Positions 1 through 8,802 are shown, counted from the first letter of the stretch. The stretch is DNA of 64,000 nucleotides from Rhodoferax sp. (GCF_030646845.1 NZ_JAUSLE010000028.1:50618-114617); one strand, 5' to 3'. Numbers and translations are program-made. The notes: a model not told the origin generated them from the letters alone.

Positions 1-1
1 C

Positions 2-562
2 GCCGGTGACGGCCAGCACGCCAAACCACAGCATGATCACGGGTCCGAACAGTTTGCCCACCAGCCCCGTGCCATAGCGCTGCACCGCAAACAAACCGAT
101 GAGCACGGCCACCGAAATTGGCAGCACATAGGGCTTGAAGGCAGGCGTCACCACCTCCAGCCCTTCGACCGCACTCAGCACGGAGATGGCCGGGGTGATC
201 ACGCTGTCGCCATAAAACAGGGCAGCGCCAAACACGCCCATCAGCAGCAGGACGGTACGCCGCTGAGGGGTTTTGCCAGCGGCATTGGCTGCAAGCGCCG
301 TCAGCGCCATGATGCCGCCCTCGCCACGGTTGTCGGCACGCAGGATCAGGAACACGTATTTCAGCGTGACGACCAGCATCAAGCCCCAAAAAATGACGGA
401 GACCGCGCCGATGAGATGGACCGCGTCCAGCGGGATGCCAGTGGCGGGACTGAAGACCTCTTTCATGGTGTACAAGGGACTGGTGCCGATGTCGCCATAC
501 ACCACACCCAGGGCGCCCAGGGTGAGCGCGGCCAGGCTTTCCCTCTCCGATTTTTTACTCAT
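2..562 (-). CDS. kup: Kup-family potassium uptake protein, N-terminal part (cut by window edge)
   Basis: Kup proteins are inner-membrane K+ symporters. The 187 visible codons open with a short charged stretch (MSKKSERES), followed by the conserved Kup N-terminal region with [14 protein letters not shown], then several hydrophobic segments, and GEGGIMAL and [19 protein letters not shown], all typical of Kup. The gene reads off the left edge, so the large cytoplasmic C-terminal part is not seen. The start ATG is at 562. It lies 68 bases downstream of the kdpE stop on the same strand, so kdpD-kdpE-kup may be one transcript. Family assignment is strong; the gene may be intact outside the window. 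Confidence 0.9.
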   Translation of the reverse strand, partial: MSKKSERESLAALTLGALGVVYGDIGTSPLYTMKEVFSPATGIPLDAVHLIGAVSVIFWGLMLVVTLKYVFLILRADNRGEGGIMALTALAANAAGKTPQRRTVLLLMGVFGAALFYGDSVITPAISVLSAVEGLEVVTPAFKPYVLPISVAVLIGLFAVQRYGTGLVGKLFGPVIMLWFGVLAVTG

Positions 563-630
563 TGCAATCCATTGACAGTGAACAGGGTGTCACTATCGCC
601 CTGGGCGCATCAGGAACGCATAAGGACCGG

Positions 631-1317
631 TCAAGCAGCCGCCAGCCTGTAGCCCACACCGGTTTCGGTCAGCAGATGGCGTGGTTCTGCCGGGTCACGC
701 TCAATCTTGGCCCGCAGCTGCGCCATGTAGAGCCGCAGGTAGTGCGTGTGCTCCGTGAACTCGGGTCCCCAGACATCGGTCAGCAACTGCCGATGGGTCA
801 CGACCCGGCCCGCACTGCGCACCAGGCGCGCCAGCAGCTTGAACTCGGTCGGCGTGAGATGCAGCACTTCACCCTTGCGCTGCACCACATGGGCCGCCAG
901 GTCGATGCGCAGGTCTTCCAGCTCATGCACCGTGACAGCGGCGGCCAGGGCTGTACCACGATGGCGCAGCGCGACGCGGATGCGGGCCAGCAACTCAGCC
1001 ACACTGAACGGCTTGGTCAGGTAGTCATCGGCACCCGCGTCCAGCAGCTGAATTTTCTGCGCCTCCTGATGGCGGGCGGACACCACGATGATGGGCACCG
1101 CATTGCGCTTGCGCACCTCACGCACCAGCTGCACCCCGTCGCCGTCGGGCAGCCCCAGATCCAGCACGATGACATCAGGCGGGTCGTGGCGCAGCAGTGC
1201 GCTGGCCTCGCTCAGGGACACTGCCGTTTGAACCTCAAACCCCTCCACCGACAGAGAGGATTGCATCAGCGCCCGTATCTCACGATCGTCCTCGACCACC
1301 AGAACGTGCAGGCTCAT
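631..1317 (-). CDS. kdpE: KdpE-like response regulator (OmpR/PhoB class)
   Basis: A two-component response regulator of 228 residues. The receiver domain (about residues 1-115) has the acidic pair ED-D at 9-11, the phospho-acceptor Asp53 in VLDLGLPDGDG and the conserved Lys in LTKPF. The C-terminal winged helix follows (TPTEFKLLARLVRSAGRVVTHRQLL), ending VGYRLAAA. The open frame extends further upstream, but the ATG at 1317 is chosen because it overlaps the kdpD stop (ATGA) and begins the canonical MSLHVLVVEDD. In E. coli KdpE activates kdpFABC. No kdpFABC is visible here and the next gene is kup, so its target may differ. Confidence 0.88.
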   Translation of the reverse strand: MSLHVLVVEDDREIRALMQSSLSVEGFEVQTAVSLSEASALLRHDPPDVIVLDLGLPDGDGVQLVREVRKRNAVPIIVVSARHQEAQKIQLLDAGADDYLTKPFSVAELLARIRVALRHRGTALAAAVTVHELEDLRIDLAAHVVQRKGEVLHLTPTEFKLLARLVRSAGRVVTHRQLLTDVWGPEFTEHTHYLRLYMAQLRAKIERDPAEPRHLLTETGVGYRLAAA

Positions 1318-2813
1318 GACAGCTCCGTGGCGGGTTGCTGCGCTTCGATCGGCAGGATGAGAGAGAAATTGCTGCCACCGCCAGCGCGCGTCCGCAATGA
1401 CAATTGCCCCCCATGCGCCTCGGCGATGGCCCGACACAGTGCCAGGCCCAGACCGGCACCGCGCTGGCCCGACTGGTCACTGCGGGCGTAGGGCTCGAAT
1501 AGGGTTTTGTGCTCCGCTTCAGGGATGCCGGGTCCCCGATCCTTGACGGACACCGTCAGCGCCTGAGCGTCAGCGCTCACCGTCAGCTCAATCGCACCGT
1601 CGCTGTATTTCAGCGCGTTGTCCAGCAGATTGCCGATCAATTGGCCGAGCAGCACCGGGTCTGCCTTCACCAGCGGCAACCCCTCGGGCACTCTGGACTT
1701 GATGCGGCGCCCGGGGTCACGTTGGCGCACGCGTGCCAGCACGGCGCCGACAATCTCTTCCATCGACTCCCAGTCCCGTTTGAGTTCCTGCGCCGAGCTT
1801 GAGAGGCTCACGAGTTGCAGCGTGTTCTCGGTCACCGTGGACAGGTAGGCGGCTTCGCCGGCAATGCTGCCCAGCAAGCGCTCCTGCTCAGAGGGGCTTA
1901 ACTTGTCGCGCTGGGTCTGCAGGGAAGAGGCGGCGCCGACGATGGCTGCCAGCGGCGTGCGCAGGTCGTGCGAGATCGCTGCCAGGAAAGTGCTTTGCAA
2001 TTGCTGGCGTTGTGCTTCGCCCTGCGCCGCCAGCATCGAAGCGGTCAGGCGCAGACGCCACAGCGCTTGCGCCAGCAGGGTGCAGAGTGCTTTCGCATGC
2101 GCGCGACCGCTTTCATCACTGGCCAGTGCAGGCTCGACACAGGCGGCGCCCGTCATGTGTCCCTTGTCACCCAGTGGCAGGTACCAGGCATTCAGCCCCG
2201 GCCAGCGTCCGGTCCCGGGTCCCAACACCGCCGCTTCGGCCATACAGCAGCGCATGCCGTCCCGCACGGAGGCGGCAAGCCCGGTGGCGGGATCCGGTTC
2301 CTTCCCGTCATGCGTCAAGGCCAGCGAACAAGGCCCGGCAAAGGCGACGTCCAGGGCCGCCTGGCCCAGCGCCAGAACCTCCTGCGCCGTGGTGGCATTT
2401 GACAGGTCGCTTGCCAGGCCCTGCAATTGCCGGGCACGTCGCTCGTTCAAACGGGCCATCTCGGTCTCGCGCCGAATCCCGGTGGCCAGGTGACTGATGA
2501 CCAGGGCCACCACCAGCATCGTGGCCAGTGCGATGAAGTGTTCCTGGTTTTCGACCTCAAACGTCCAGCGCGGCGGCACAAAAAAGAAATTTAATGCCGT
2601 GACCGCCCCGACCGCGCAGACAGCCGACTCGATCCAGTCCAGTTTGTAGGCGGCAATCACGACCGCCAGCACATAGAGCATGGCCTGGCTTGTCAGCGAT
2701 ACATACCGGTCCAGCAAAAATCCGCAGGCAGTGGCGGCTGTCAGCAGCAAAGCCACGATGACCCACGCTCGGGCCGAATGAGGGCTGGGTTCCAGAACTT
2801 CAGGGGCGTTCAT
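1314..2813 (-). CDS. kdpD: Short KdpD-like sensor histidine kinase lacking the N-terminal KdpD/USP domains
   Basis: A membrane sensor kinase of 499 residues. Residues 16-110 hold about four transmembrane segments of the DUF4118 type found in KdpD, including FFFVPPRWTFEV. A GAF-like region covers about 130-250. The HisKA motif AAISHDLRTPLAAI has the phospho-accepting His at about 282, followed by an HATPase domain with GNLLDNALKYS, DRGPGIP and GAGLGLALCRAI. E. coli KdpD is about 890 residues because it begins with a cytoplasmic Walker-type KdpD domain and a universal-stress-like domain. Both are absent here and the ATG directly precedes the membrane part. It overlaps kdpE by four bases, so the pair is co-translated. 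Confidence 0.87.
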   Translation of the reverse strand: MNAPEVLEPSPHSARAWVIVALLLTAATACGFLLDRYVSLTSQAMLYVLAVVIAAYKLDWIESAVCAVGAVTALNFFFVPPRWTFEVENQEHFIALATMLVVALVISHLATGIRRETEMARLNERRARQLQGLASDLSNATTAQEVLALGQAALDVAFAGPCSLALTHDGKEPDPATGLAASVRDGMRCCMAEAAVLGPGTGRWPGLNAWYLPLGDKGHMTGAACVEPALASDESGRAHAKALCTLLAQALWRLRLTASMLAAQGEAQRQQLQSTFLAAISHDLRTPLAAIVGAASSLQTQRDKLSPSEQERLLGSIAGEAAYLSTVTENTLQLVSLSSSAQELKRDWESMEEIVGAVLARVRQRDPGRRIKSRVPEGLPLVKADPVLLGQLIGNLLDNALKYSDGAIELTVSADAQALTVSVKDRGPGIPEAEHKTLFEPYARSDQSGQRGAGLGLALCRAIAEAHGGQLSLRTRAGGGSNFSLILPIEAQQPATELS

Positions 2814-2915
2814 GAGGTAGCCAGCGTAACACTCACGGTGTCAGGATTGCATTAGGAAAGCGCGGTTGTGCTGCGCAGAGCGGCGGTGCCACGCGCCATC
2901 TCGTCGCACGCCTCC

Positions 2916-2970
2916 GATAGCCACTATCAATCACTTAGCCAAAACCAATTATCTATAACTATAGATTGGT
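2916..2970. promoter_or_regulatory. AT-rich dyads upstream of rubrerythrin, candidate redox operator
   Basis: The spacer before the rubrerythrin gene holds GATAGCCACTATC (2916-2928) and ATCTATAACTATAGAT (2951-2966). The second is flanked by ACCAAT and ATTGGT. Both are clear inverted repeats in a short AT-rich stretch of a GC-rich genome, at promoter distance from the gene. The ATAG/CTAT units resemble OxyR half-sites, but their spacing does not fit the OxyR consensus. The regulator is not known. Confidence 0.45.
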
Positions 2971-3037
2971 CATATCATTCATCCCATGCTGATTGAAAAC
3001 CTCTATCAGAGAACTCTTCAACCCACAGGAGCCCAAG

Positions 3038-3520
3038 ATGACTGCACCACAACGCCCCGAGATCAAGACCATGGCCAACCTGGAGTCCGCCTTCGCCGGC
3101 GAATCCATGGCCCACATCAAGTACCGCTACTTCGCCAAACTGGCCCGCGAAATGGGTGACGAGGACACGGCCCGCACCTTTGAAGAAACTGCTGACCAGG
3201 AGGTGATGCACGCCTTTGGCCACCTGGATTTGCTCTACCCCAAGGCCACCATGACGCCGGCCAAGGCCCTGCAAATCGCCATCGACGGCGAGACCTATGA
3301 GTACACCGAGATGTACCCCGGCTTTCGCAAGACCGCCGAAGCCGAGGGCCACGCTGCCGCCGTGGCCGAGATGGACGAGCAGATCGAAGAAAGCAAAGTG
3401 CACGCGGCCGCCTTCCGCGCCACGCTGGAAAAAGCCCAGAAGCGCTTTGCCGCGCTGGCCAAGGTGGAAGAGCGCCACGCCAACCACTACAAGGCACAGC
3501 TGGCCAAGGTGACGGCCTGA
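3038..3520 (+). CDS. Rubrerythrin (diiron peroxidase, no rubredoxin domain)
   Basis: Rubrerythrins reduce hydrogen peroxide in the cytoplasm at a non-haem diiron site. This 160-residue protein is a four-helix bundle with iron-ligand motifs: ESAFAGES near the N-terminus, EETADQEVMHAFGH mid-protein and VEERHANHYK at the C-terminus. It lacks the C-terminal rubredoxin domain of classical rubrerythrin; a separate rubredoxin gene follows 99 bases on. The start at 3038 is preferred over an upstream in-frame ATG because CAGGAGCCC lies just before it. Together with the rubredoxin and FAD reductase downstream it forms a plausible NADH-to-peroxide electron chain. Confidence 0.87.
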   Translation: MTAPQRPEIKTMANLESAFAGESMAHIKYRYFAKLAREMGDEDTARTFEETADQEVMHAFGHLDLLYPKATMTPAKALQIAIDGETYEYTEMYPGFRKTAEAEGHAAAVAEMDEQIEESKVHAAAFRATLEKAQKRFAALAKVEERHANHYKAQLAKVTA

Positions 3521-3540
3521 GCCAGGGCGCCGCGCCGTAC

Positions 3541-3594
3541 GCTATTGTTTTAATAGCTAGTTAGGCATATTCGACGGGGGCTGTAGCCCGATTT
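3541..3594 (+). repeat. ~55-bp dispersed repeat, copy A (intergenic)
   Basis: This copy begins GCTATTGTTTTAATAGCT and contains CGACGGGGGCTG about 32 bases on. The same outline (GCTAT, ATAGC, a CATA core, then CGGGGGCTG) recurs at 14667-14726, 31396-31460, 32188-32247 and 35077-35136. It sits between the rubrerythrin stop and the rubredoxin start. Similar short repeats are, as I recall, scattered through Comamonadaceae genomes. Confidence 0.6.
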
Positions 3595-3619
3595 AATCAA
3601 TATTTATCTGGAACATCAC

Positions 3620-3784
3620 ATGAAAACCTATCTCTGCATTGTTTGCGGCTTCATCTACGACGAGGCCACTGGCCGGCCGGAAGACGGCATCGCACCCGGC
3701 ACCAAATGGGCCGACGTGCCCGAGAGCTGGGCCTGCCCGGACTGCGGCGTGGCCAAGGCCGACTTTGAAGCCGTCGAAATATGA
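3620..3784 (+). CDS. Rubredoxin
   Basis: A 54-residue one-iron electron carrier. It has the two Cys pairs of the family, [10 protein letters not shown] at residues 6-15 and [11 protein letters not shown] at about 39-49, plus the usual [15 protein letters not shown] run. The ATG at 3620 gives the standard rubredoxin N-terminus [10 protein letters not shown]. It lies between rubrerythrin and an FAD-dependent reductase, so it probably passes electrons from the reductase to rubrerythrin. It is too short to appear among longer reading frames but is unmistakable. Confidence 0.93.
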   Translation: MKTYLCIVCGFIYDEATGRPEDGIAPGTKWADVPESWACPDCGVAKADFEAVEI

Positions 3785-3856
3785 CCCCCACGCTTGCCAC
3801 TTCGTGTGCTGCGCTGCCCCCCGAGGGGGCTAATCTTCCTGGGGGCGGCCCGGCGG
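3785..3856 (+). repeat. GC-rich dispersed repeat, copy 1 (CCCCCACGCTTG family)
   Basis: Immediately after the rubredoxin stop comes ACCCCCACGCTTGCCACTTC, then a GCTGCGCTGCCCCCCGAGGGGG hairpin-like core. The reverse complement of 9656-9718 matches through the shared CCCCCACGCTTG, CTTCG and GCGCTGCC blocks. It separates rubredoxin from its likely reductase and could form a strong hairpin in the transcript. Confidence 0.55.
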
Positions 3857-3893
3857 AAGATTGTCAACCATTGCTAAATCGGAGATTTCCTCA

Positions 3894-5060
3894 ATGAGTC
3901 CCATCATCATCATTGGCGCCGGTCTGGCGGGCTGGACCACAGCGCGTGAGTTCCGCAAGCTGGACAGCACCACGCCAGTGATGCTGATCACTGCAGACAG
4001 TGGCGACTTCTATGCCAAGCCGTCGCTGTCCAACGCGTTGGCGCAAGGCCGCGCCCCGGCGCAGCTGGTCAGCACGCCGGCGGCCAAAATGGCGCAGACC
4101 CTGGACGTCACGCTGCTGGCCCAGACGCGGGTGGAGGCGATCAACCCGGTGACCCGGACCATCGCCACTTCGCAAGGCGACTTCGGTTACAGCCAGCTGG
4201 TGCTGGCCACGGGTGCGCAGCCGATCCGCGTGCCCGTGGCGGGGGATGCAGCGGACCGGGTGCACTCGGTCAACTCACTGGATGACTTCTCGGCGTTTCA
4301 CGCGCGCTTGACGGACCCACAAGCGACCGGGAAACATGTGCTGATCATGGGCGCGGGCCTGATTGGCTGCGAGTTTGCCAACGACCTGGCCGCCGCTGGC
4401 CACCAGGTGACGGTGGTGGACCCCTCCACCGGACCGATGGCCGCGCTGTTGCCGGCTGAAGCCAGTGCACAACTGCGCGATGCGTTGACTTCTGTGGGCG
4501 TGACGTGGCACTTCGGCGCCACCGTCAGATCGGTGAGCTTCGTTGCTGACGCTGATGCACAGGATTCGGTGCTCCGGGTGGATTTGTCCAATGGGCATGC
4601 AGCCTTGGTCGATACGGTGTTGAGTGCTATCGGTTTAAGAGCGGACACAGCGCTGGCAAAAGCCGCCGGGCTGGCCTGCGAGCGCGGCATCGTGGTAGAC
4701 GCGGCCCTGCAAACCAGCAGCCCCCACATCTACGCGCTGGGCGACGGCGCACAGTACGCCAGCGCCGGCAACCGGACCCTGCCCTACGTGATGCCGATCA
4801 TGAGCGCCGCCCGGGCCCTGGCCGCCACGCTGGCGGGAACGCGCACCGAAGTCGCTTTTCCGTTGATGCCGGTGACCATCAAGACCCCGGCGCTGCCGCT
4901 GGTGGTGGCAAGCGCTGCGCCCGGCACGCCCGGCGACTGGCGCAGCGCGGAGCCAGGGCTGTGGCAGTTCATGGGAGCGCAAGGTCAGGCGCGCGGCTTT
5001 GTGCTCGCTGGCAAGCAGACCAGCCGGCGCGCGGAGCAGGCGAAACTGATTCTGGCCTGA
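3894..5060 (+). CDS. FAD-dependent NAD(P)H oxidoreductase, probable rubredoxin reductase
   Basis: A 388-residue pyridine nucleotide-disulfide-type oxidoreductase. The N-terminal FAD-binding motif is IIIIGAGLAGWTTAREF. The NAD-binding motif is IMGAGLIGCEFANDLAAAGHQV at about residue 150, and the second FAD motif is SPHIYALGDGAQY near 280. The order and the short C-terminal domain match rubredoxin-NAD+ reductases. The start at 3894 is preferred over an upstream in-frame start because GGAG precedes it and MSPIIIIGAG is the usual N-terminus. The position after rubrerythrin and rubredoxin supports a role in peroxide detoxification. Partner specificity is inferred from context. Confidence 0.8.
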   Translation: MSPIIIIGAGLAGWTTAREFRKLDSTTPVMLITADSGDFYAKPSLSNALAQGRAPAQLVSTPAAKMAQTLDVTLLAQTRVEAINPVTRTIATSQGDFGYSQLVLATGAQPIRVPVAGDAADRVHSVNSLDDFSAFHARLTDPQATGKHVLIMGAGLIGCEFANDLAAAGHQVTVVDPSTGPMAALLPAEASAQLRDALTSVGVTWHFGATVRSVSFVADADAQDSVLRVDLSNGHAALVDTVLSAIGLRADTALAKAAGLACERGIVVDAALQTSSPHIYALGDGAQYASAGNRTLPYVMPIMSAARALAATLAGTRTEVAFPLMPVTIKTPALPLVVASAAPGTPGDWRSAEPGLWQFMGAQGQARGFVLAGKQTSRRAEQAKLILA

Positions 5061-5120
5061 GGCGCCATGGCGCGGCGGCACAGTCACACGATTACGCCGG
5101 AAAAAGTCACAGCCGAAACA

Positions 5121-5148
5121 CCCTGATACGCGAATTCCCGTACCAGGG
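5121..5148. promoter_or_regulatory. 28-bp dyad upstream of maeB
   Basis: The sequence CCCTGATACGCGAATTC is followed by the mirrored CCGTACCAGGG, giving a 28-bp dyad centred on GAATTC with only two mismatched pairs. It lies about 90 bases before the maeB start, where an operator would be expected. The binding protein is unknown. Confidence 0.4.
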
Positions 5149-5238
5149 TTTGCCATTGGCAGCGCCTACAATTCCATCCCTTGTAGAGACGCTGACGGGC
5201 TGGCCTTTCGGTCATACTGATTGCAGCAGGAGACAAAA

Positions 5239-7548
5239 ATGCCCCAAACACCGGCCAATGCCGAAGAAAAACGCGCCGAGCTGCGCCGCGCCGCACTCGA
5301 ATACCACGAGTTCCCCACTCCCGGCAAGATCTCGATTGCCGCCACCAAGCAACTGACCAACCAGCACGACCTGGCCCTGGCCTACTCGCCCGGCGTGGCC
5401 GCCCCCTGCGAAGAAATCGTCAAGGACCCCAACGCGGCGTTCAAGTACACCAGCCGCGGCAATCTGGTGGCCGTCATCACCAACGGCACGGCTGTGCTCG
5501 GCCTGGGCGACATTGGCCCGCTGGCCTCCAAGCCGGTGATGGAAGGCAAGGGCGTGCTGTTCAAGAAGTTTGCCGGCATTGACGTGTTTGACATCGAGAT
5601 CAACGAGAAGCACGACCTCGACAAGCTGGTGGACATCATCGCCTCGCTGGAGCCGACCTTTGGCGGTATCAACCTGGAAGACATCAAGGCGCCCGACTGC
5701 TTTTATGTCGAGCGCAAGCTGCGCGAGCGCATGAAGATTCCGGTCTTTCACGACGACCAGCACGGCACCGCCATCACGGTCGGCGCGGCCATTCTGAACG
5801 GCTTGAAGATCGCCGGCAAGGAACCGAAGGATGTCAAGCTGGTGACCTCTGGCGCCGGCGCTGCCGCGCTGGCCTGTGTCGGCTTGCTGGTCAAGCTGGG
5901 CATTCCCCGCGAGAACGTCTGGGTCACGGACCTGGCCGGTGTGGTGTACGAGGGCCGCGTCGAGTTGATGGACCCCGACAAGGCGATTTATGCCCAGAAC
6001 ACATCGGCACGATCGCTGGGTGAAGTCATTGACAATGCCGACGTTTTTCTGGGCCTGTCCGCCGGCGGTGTGCTCAAGAGCGACATGGTCAAACGCATGG
6101 CGCCACGACCCATCATTTTTGCGCTGGCCAACCCGACGCCCGAGATCACGCCGGAGGAAGTGAAGGCGGTGCGCAGTGACGCCATCATTGGCACCGGGCG
6201 CTCCGACTATCCCAACCAGATCAACAACATTCTTTGCTTCCCCTATATTTTCCGGGGTGCACTGGATGCGGGGGCCTCCACCATCACGGTGGAAATGGAA
6301 ATGGCCGCCGTGTATGCCATTGCCGAGCTGGCCCAGGCCGAGCAGAGCGAAGTGGTGGCCGCCGCCTATGCGGGCGAGCCGCTGGCCTTTGGCCCGGAGT
6401 ACCTGATTCCCAAGCCGTTCGACCCGCGTCTGATGATGAAGGTGGCGCCGGCGGTAGCCCAGGCGGCAGCCGACAGCGGCGTGGCCTTGCGGCCCATCCA
6501 GGACATGGACGCCTACCGCGAGCGGCTGCAGAGCTTTGTCTACGCCTCGGGCACGGTGATGAAGCCGATTTTCACGGCGGCCAAGAAGGCGCTCAAGAAG
6601 CGCGTGGCCTACGCCGAGGGCGAAGAAGAGCGGGTCCTGCGCGCCGCCCAGATTGTGGTGGACGAGCGGCTCGCCCTGCCCACCCTGATTGGCCGTCCGC
6701 TGGTGATTGCCGAGCGCATCGAGAAATTCGGCCTGCGCCTGCGCCAGGGCGTTGATTACAGCGTGGTCAATGTGGAGCAGGACCACCGCTACCGGGATTT
6801 CTGGCAGACCTACCACCGCATGACCGAACGCAAGGGCATCACGGCCCAGGTCGCCAAGATCGAGATGCGCCGCCGCCTGACCCTGATTGGCGCCATGCTG
6901 CTGCACAAGGGCGACGTGGACGGGCTGATCTGTGGCACCTGGGGCAGCACGGCCATGCACCTGCAGTACCTGGACCAGGTGATTGGCAGGCGTCCGGGGG
7001 TCAACACCTATGCCTGCATGAATGGGCTGATGTTGCCCGAGCGCCAGCTGTTCCTGGTGGATACCCACGTCAACTACGACCCCACTGCCGAGCAATTGGC
7101 CGAAATCACCACGCTGGCGGCCGAGGAAATGATGCGTTTCGGCATCCGGCCCAAGGCCGCCTTGCTGTCCCACTCCAACTTCGGCAGCAGCAACCAGCCC
7201 AGCGCCGTCAAGATGCGCCAGGCACTGGACTTGCTGCGGGTCCAGGCGCCCTGGCTGGAGGTAGACGGCGAAATGCACGGCGACCTGGCCCTGGACGGAC
7301 GGGCCCGTGCCGCCCTCATGCCCAACAGCACGCTCGCTGGAGACGCCAACCTGCTGGTGCTGCCCAACATCGATGCCGCCAATATTGCTTACAACCTGCT
7401 GAAAACAGCAGCAGGAGGCAACATTGCCATTGGCCCGGTGCTGCTGGGGGCGGCCAAACCGGTGCATATTCTGACGGCCAGCACCACTGTGCGCCGGATT
7501 GTCAATATGACAGCACTCACCGTTGCCGACGCCAATGCGACCCGCTAA
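5239..7548 (+). CDS. maeB: NADP-dependent malic enzyme with C-terminal phosphotransacetylase-like domain
   Basis: Converts malate to pyruvate and CO2 with reduction of NADP+. The 769-residue protein has an N-terminal malic enzyme part ([45 protein letters not shown]), a Rossmann part with [15 protein letters not shown], and from about residue 430 a phosphotransacetylase-like domain ([16 protein letters not shown] and later [17 protein letters not shown]). This is the standard long MaeB layout of about 760 residues. AGGAG six bases ahead of the ATG at 5239 fixes the start against an upstream TTG. It appears monocistronic. Confidence 0.95.
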   Translation: MPQTPANAEEKRAELRRAALEYHEFPTPGKISIAATKQLTNQHDLALAYSPGVAAPCEEIVKDPNAAFKYTSRGNLVAVITNGTAVLGLGDIGPLASKPVMEGKGVLFKKFAGIDVFDIEINEKHDLDKLVDIIASLEPTFGGINLEDIKAPDCFYVERKLRERMKIPVFHDDQHGTAITVGAAILNGLKIAGKEPKDVKLVTSGAGAAALACVGLLVKLGIPRENVWVTDLAGVVYEGRVELMDPDKAIYAQNTSARSLGEVIDNADVFLGLSAGGVLKSDMVKRMAPRPIIFALANPTPEITPEEVKAVRSDAIIGTGRSDYPNQINNILCFPYIFRGALDAGASTITVEMEMAAVYAIAELAQAEQSEVVAAAYAGEPLAFGPEYLIPKPFDPRLMMKVAPAVAQAAADSGVALRPIQDMDAYRERLQSFVYASGTVMKPIFTAAKKALKKRVAYAEGEEERVLRAAQIVVDERLALPTLIGRPLVIAERIEKFGLRLRQGVDYSVVNVEQDHRYRDFWQTYHRMTERKGITAQVAKIEMRRRLTLIGAMLLHKGDVDGLICGTWGSTAMHLQYLDQVIGRRPGVNTYACMNGLMLPERQLFLVDTHVNYDPTAEQLAEITTLAAEEMMRFGIRPKAALLSHSNFGSSNQPSAVKMRQALDLLRVQAPWLEVDGEMHGDLALDGRARAALMPNSTLAGDANLLVLPNIDAANIAYNLLKTAAGGNIAIGPVLLGAAKPVHILTASTTVRRIVNMTALTVADANATR

Positions 7549-7562
7549 TTGATGTAGCTCAA
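7549..7562. promoter_or_regulatory. FNR/ANR-like box between maeB and the RNase gene
   Basis: TTGATGTAGCTCAA matches the FNR consensus TTGAT-N4-ATCAA at nine of ten positions. It begins right after the maeB stop. A TAATAT about 42 bases further (near 7604) could be a -10 element, which would place the box near -60, a known class I FNR position. A small hairpin CCGGGTAAACCCGG (7669-7682) lies in the presumed leader. No binding data are available. Confidence 0.45.
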
Positions 7563-7706
7563 GTTAGCGCACACTTACAAACCCTGCAAACCCCTCCCGA
7601 TTGCCTAATATTTGGGCAGTCGCTTGCATTATTTCCGTAAATACGCGACACTACGAACCTTGAAATTTCCGGGTAAACCCGGAGTGTTGTCAGAAAAGTT
7701 TTTTTC

Positions 7707-8099
7707 ATGCCGCGTCTAACAAGCTTGAAGTTAGTACTTACTGGCTTTTTGCTTCTGACCGGTCTAGCCTTCGGTTTGGTGCAGGCCAAGGGGCCTGCCG
7801 CTGCGGATGCCAAGGCCACCATAACGGTGGCTGAATTGTCCAGGCAAGGCGCCCAGACCTATGCCCTGATTCATCAGGGTGGTCCGTTTGCACATGAAAA
7901 GGATGGGGTTGTATTTGGAAACCGGGAGCGTTTGCTACCGGCCCGCAAACGTGGTTACTACCGCGAATACACCGTTGCAACACCGGGTTCGCGCGACCGG
8001 GGAGCCCGGCGCATTGTGTGCGGGGGGCCACCACAAACACCGGACGCCTGTTATTACACGGCCGATCACTATGCAAGCTTCCGCAAGATCGTTCCGTGA
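7707..8099 (+). CDS. Secreted barnase/RNase N1-type guanyl-specific ribonuclease
   Basis: A 130-residue protein with a signal peptide (about residues 1-27, ending at VQAKG). The mature part has the microbial ribonuclease signature: VFGNRERLLPARKRGYYREYTVATPG, then RGARRIVCGG, then ADHYASFRKI. By comparison with barnase, the Glu in YREYTV, the Arg in RGARRIV and the His in ADHYASF are the expected catalytic residues, and all are present. The next gene is a barstar-type inhibitor, the usual cytoplasmic protector. A likely role is extracellular RNA use or competition; this is inferred. Confidence 0.85.
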   Translation: MPRLTSLKLVLTGFLLLTGLAFGLVQAKGPAAADAKATITVAELSRQGAQTYALIHQGGPFAHEKDGVVFGNRERLLPARKRGYYREYTVATPGSRDRGARRIVCGGPPQTPDACYYTADHYASFRKIVP

Positions 8100-8135
8100 T
8101 TTTGATTTTTTGCCATTTTGGAAAGTGAAGCGGGA

Positions 8136-8585
8136 ATGAATATGTCACTTACTCAAGAAACACCAGCGCCACAGCGTGCTGCGCCGGACGTGCCGCTACG
8201 CGGCATACGGCCAAATATTGTCCAGTCGATCCGCGCCTTCCGGGTGCAGGAGTTGCAGGATGCGGCCCAGTCCCTGGGACAGCATTTTCTGTATGCCAAT
8301 CTGGCCAATGCCCAGACCAAGCAGGACGTGCTGGACCTGATCGCCCAGCAATTCATGCTGTCTGCGCATGTTGGCAAGAATTTCGATGCGCTGTATGACA
8401 GCATGACAGACCCGCTGCACAAGTCCGGCCCACAGCCTGGCTTTATCGCGGTACTGGAGCACATCCCGGCCAATACCAAGTTCGACAAGGAAGCACGCGA
8501 GCAGTTGCTCGATATCTTCCGGGACGCGGCCGATTATTGGTCGGATCGAAAGATTCCGTTCCGATGTTTCTATTCTTTTCTGTAG
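8136..8585 (+). CDS. Barstar-family ribonuclease inhibitor
   Basis: A 149-residue cytoplasmic protein. The C-terminal ~90 residues match barstar: a strand-helix start LGQHFLYANLANAQTKQDVLDLIAQQF, then GKNFDALYDSMTD with the Asp-rich loop used by barstar to block the RNase active site, then PGFIAVLEHIP and a late LLDIFRDAADYWSDRKIPFRCFYSF. About 45 extra N-terminal residues are not recognised. The start at 8136 (ATG, GCGGGA just upstream) is chosen over a TTG at 8118. It follows the RNase gene by 36 bases, so the two are very likely co-transcribed as enzyme and immunity protein. Confidence 0.85.
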   Translation: MNMSLTQETPAPQRAAPDVPLRGIRPNIVQSIRAFRVQELQDAAQSLGQHFLYANLANAQTKQDVLDLIAQQFMLSAHVGKNFDALYDSMTDPLHKSGPQPGFIAVLEHIPANTKFDKEAREQLLDIFRDAADYWSDRKIPFRCFYSFL

Positions 8586-8619
8586 CCCGTTCTGCACACA
8601 CCAGCCAAGCAGAACGGGC
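8585..8619. other. 11-bp perfect hairpin at the barstar stop codon
   Basis: GCCCGTTCTGC (8585-8595) pairs exactly with GCAGAACGGGC (8609-8619) around a 13-base loop. There is no T-run after it, so it is more likely an RNA 3' end-stabilising or attenuating hairpin than a simple intrinsic terminator. From here to 8800 I see no gene; a 29-codon frame at 8696 has no convincing ribosome binding site. Confidence 0.5.
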
Positions 8620-8802
8620 GAACGAGGCAAAAGGCACAAACGCGGGCAGCGAAGCCGTGTCTGGCATTGAACTCACCACCGAATCCGGTGAAAAAATGCC
8701 AACCGACAAACTATTGGACATCTCTCCGATGGCGCTGCGCATGAGCAGCCCCTTCAATGCCGGGTACTGGCTGACTGCTGCCTGATAACGGCAAGCAACC
8801 GT

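Noticed and set aside
5212..7467. 751-codon minus-strand frame across maeB
   Set aside because: It is antisense to a clear MaeB gene. It is His/Gln/Gly-rich without motifs, as expected for an antisense shadow in GC-rich coding DNA.
8696..8785. 29-codon frame MPTDKLLDISPMALRM...
   Set aside because: No ribosome binding site and no context; probably chance.
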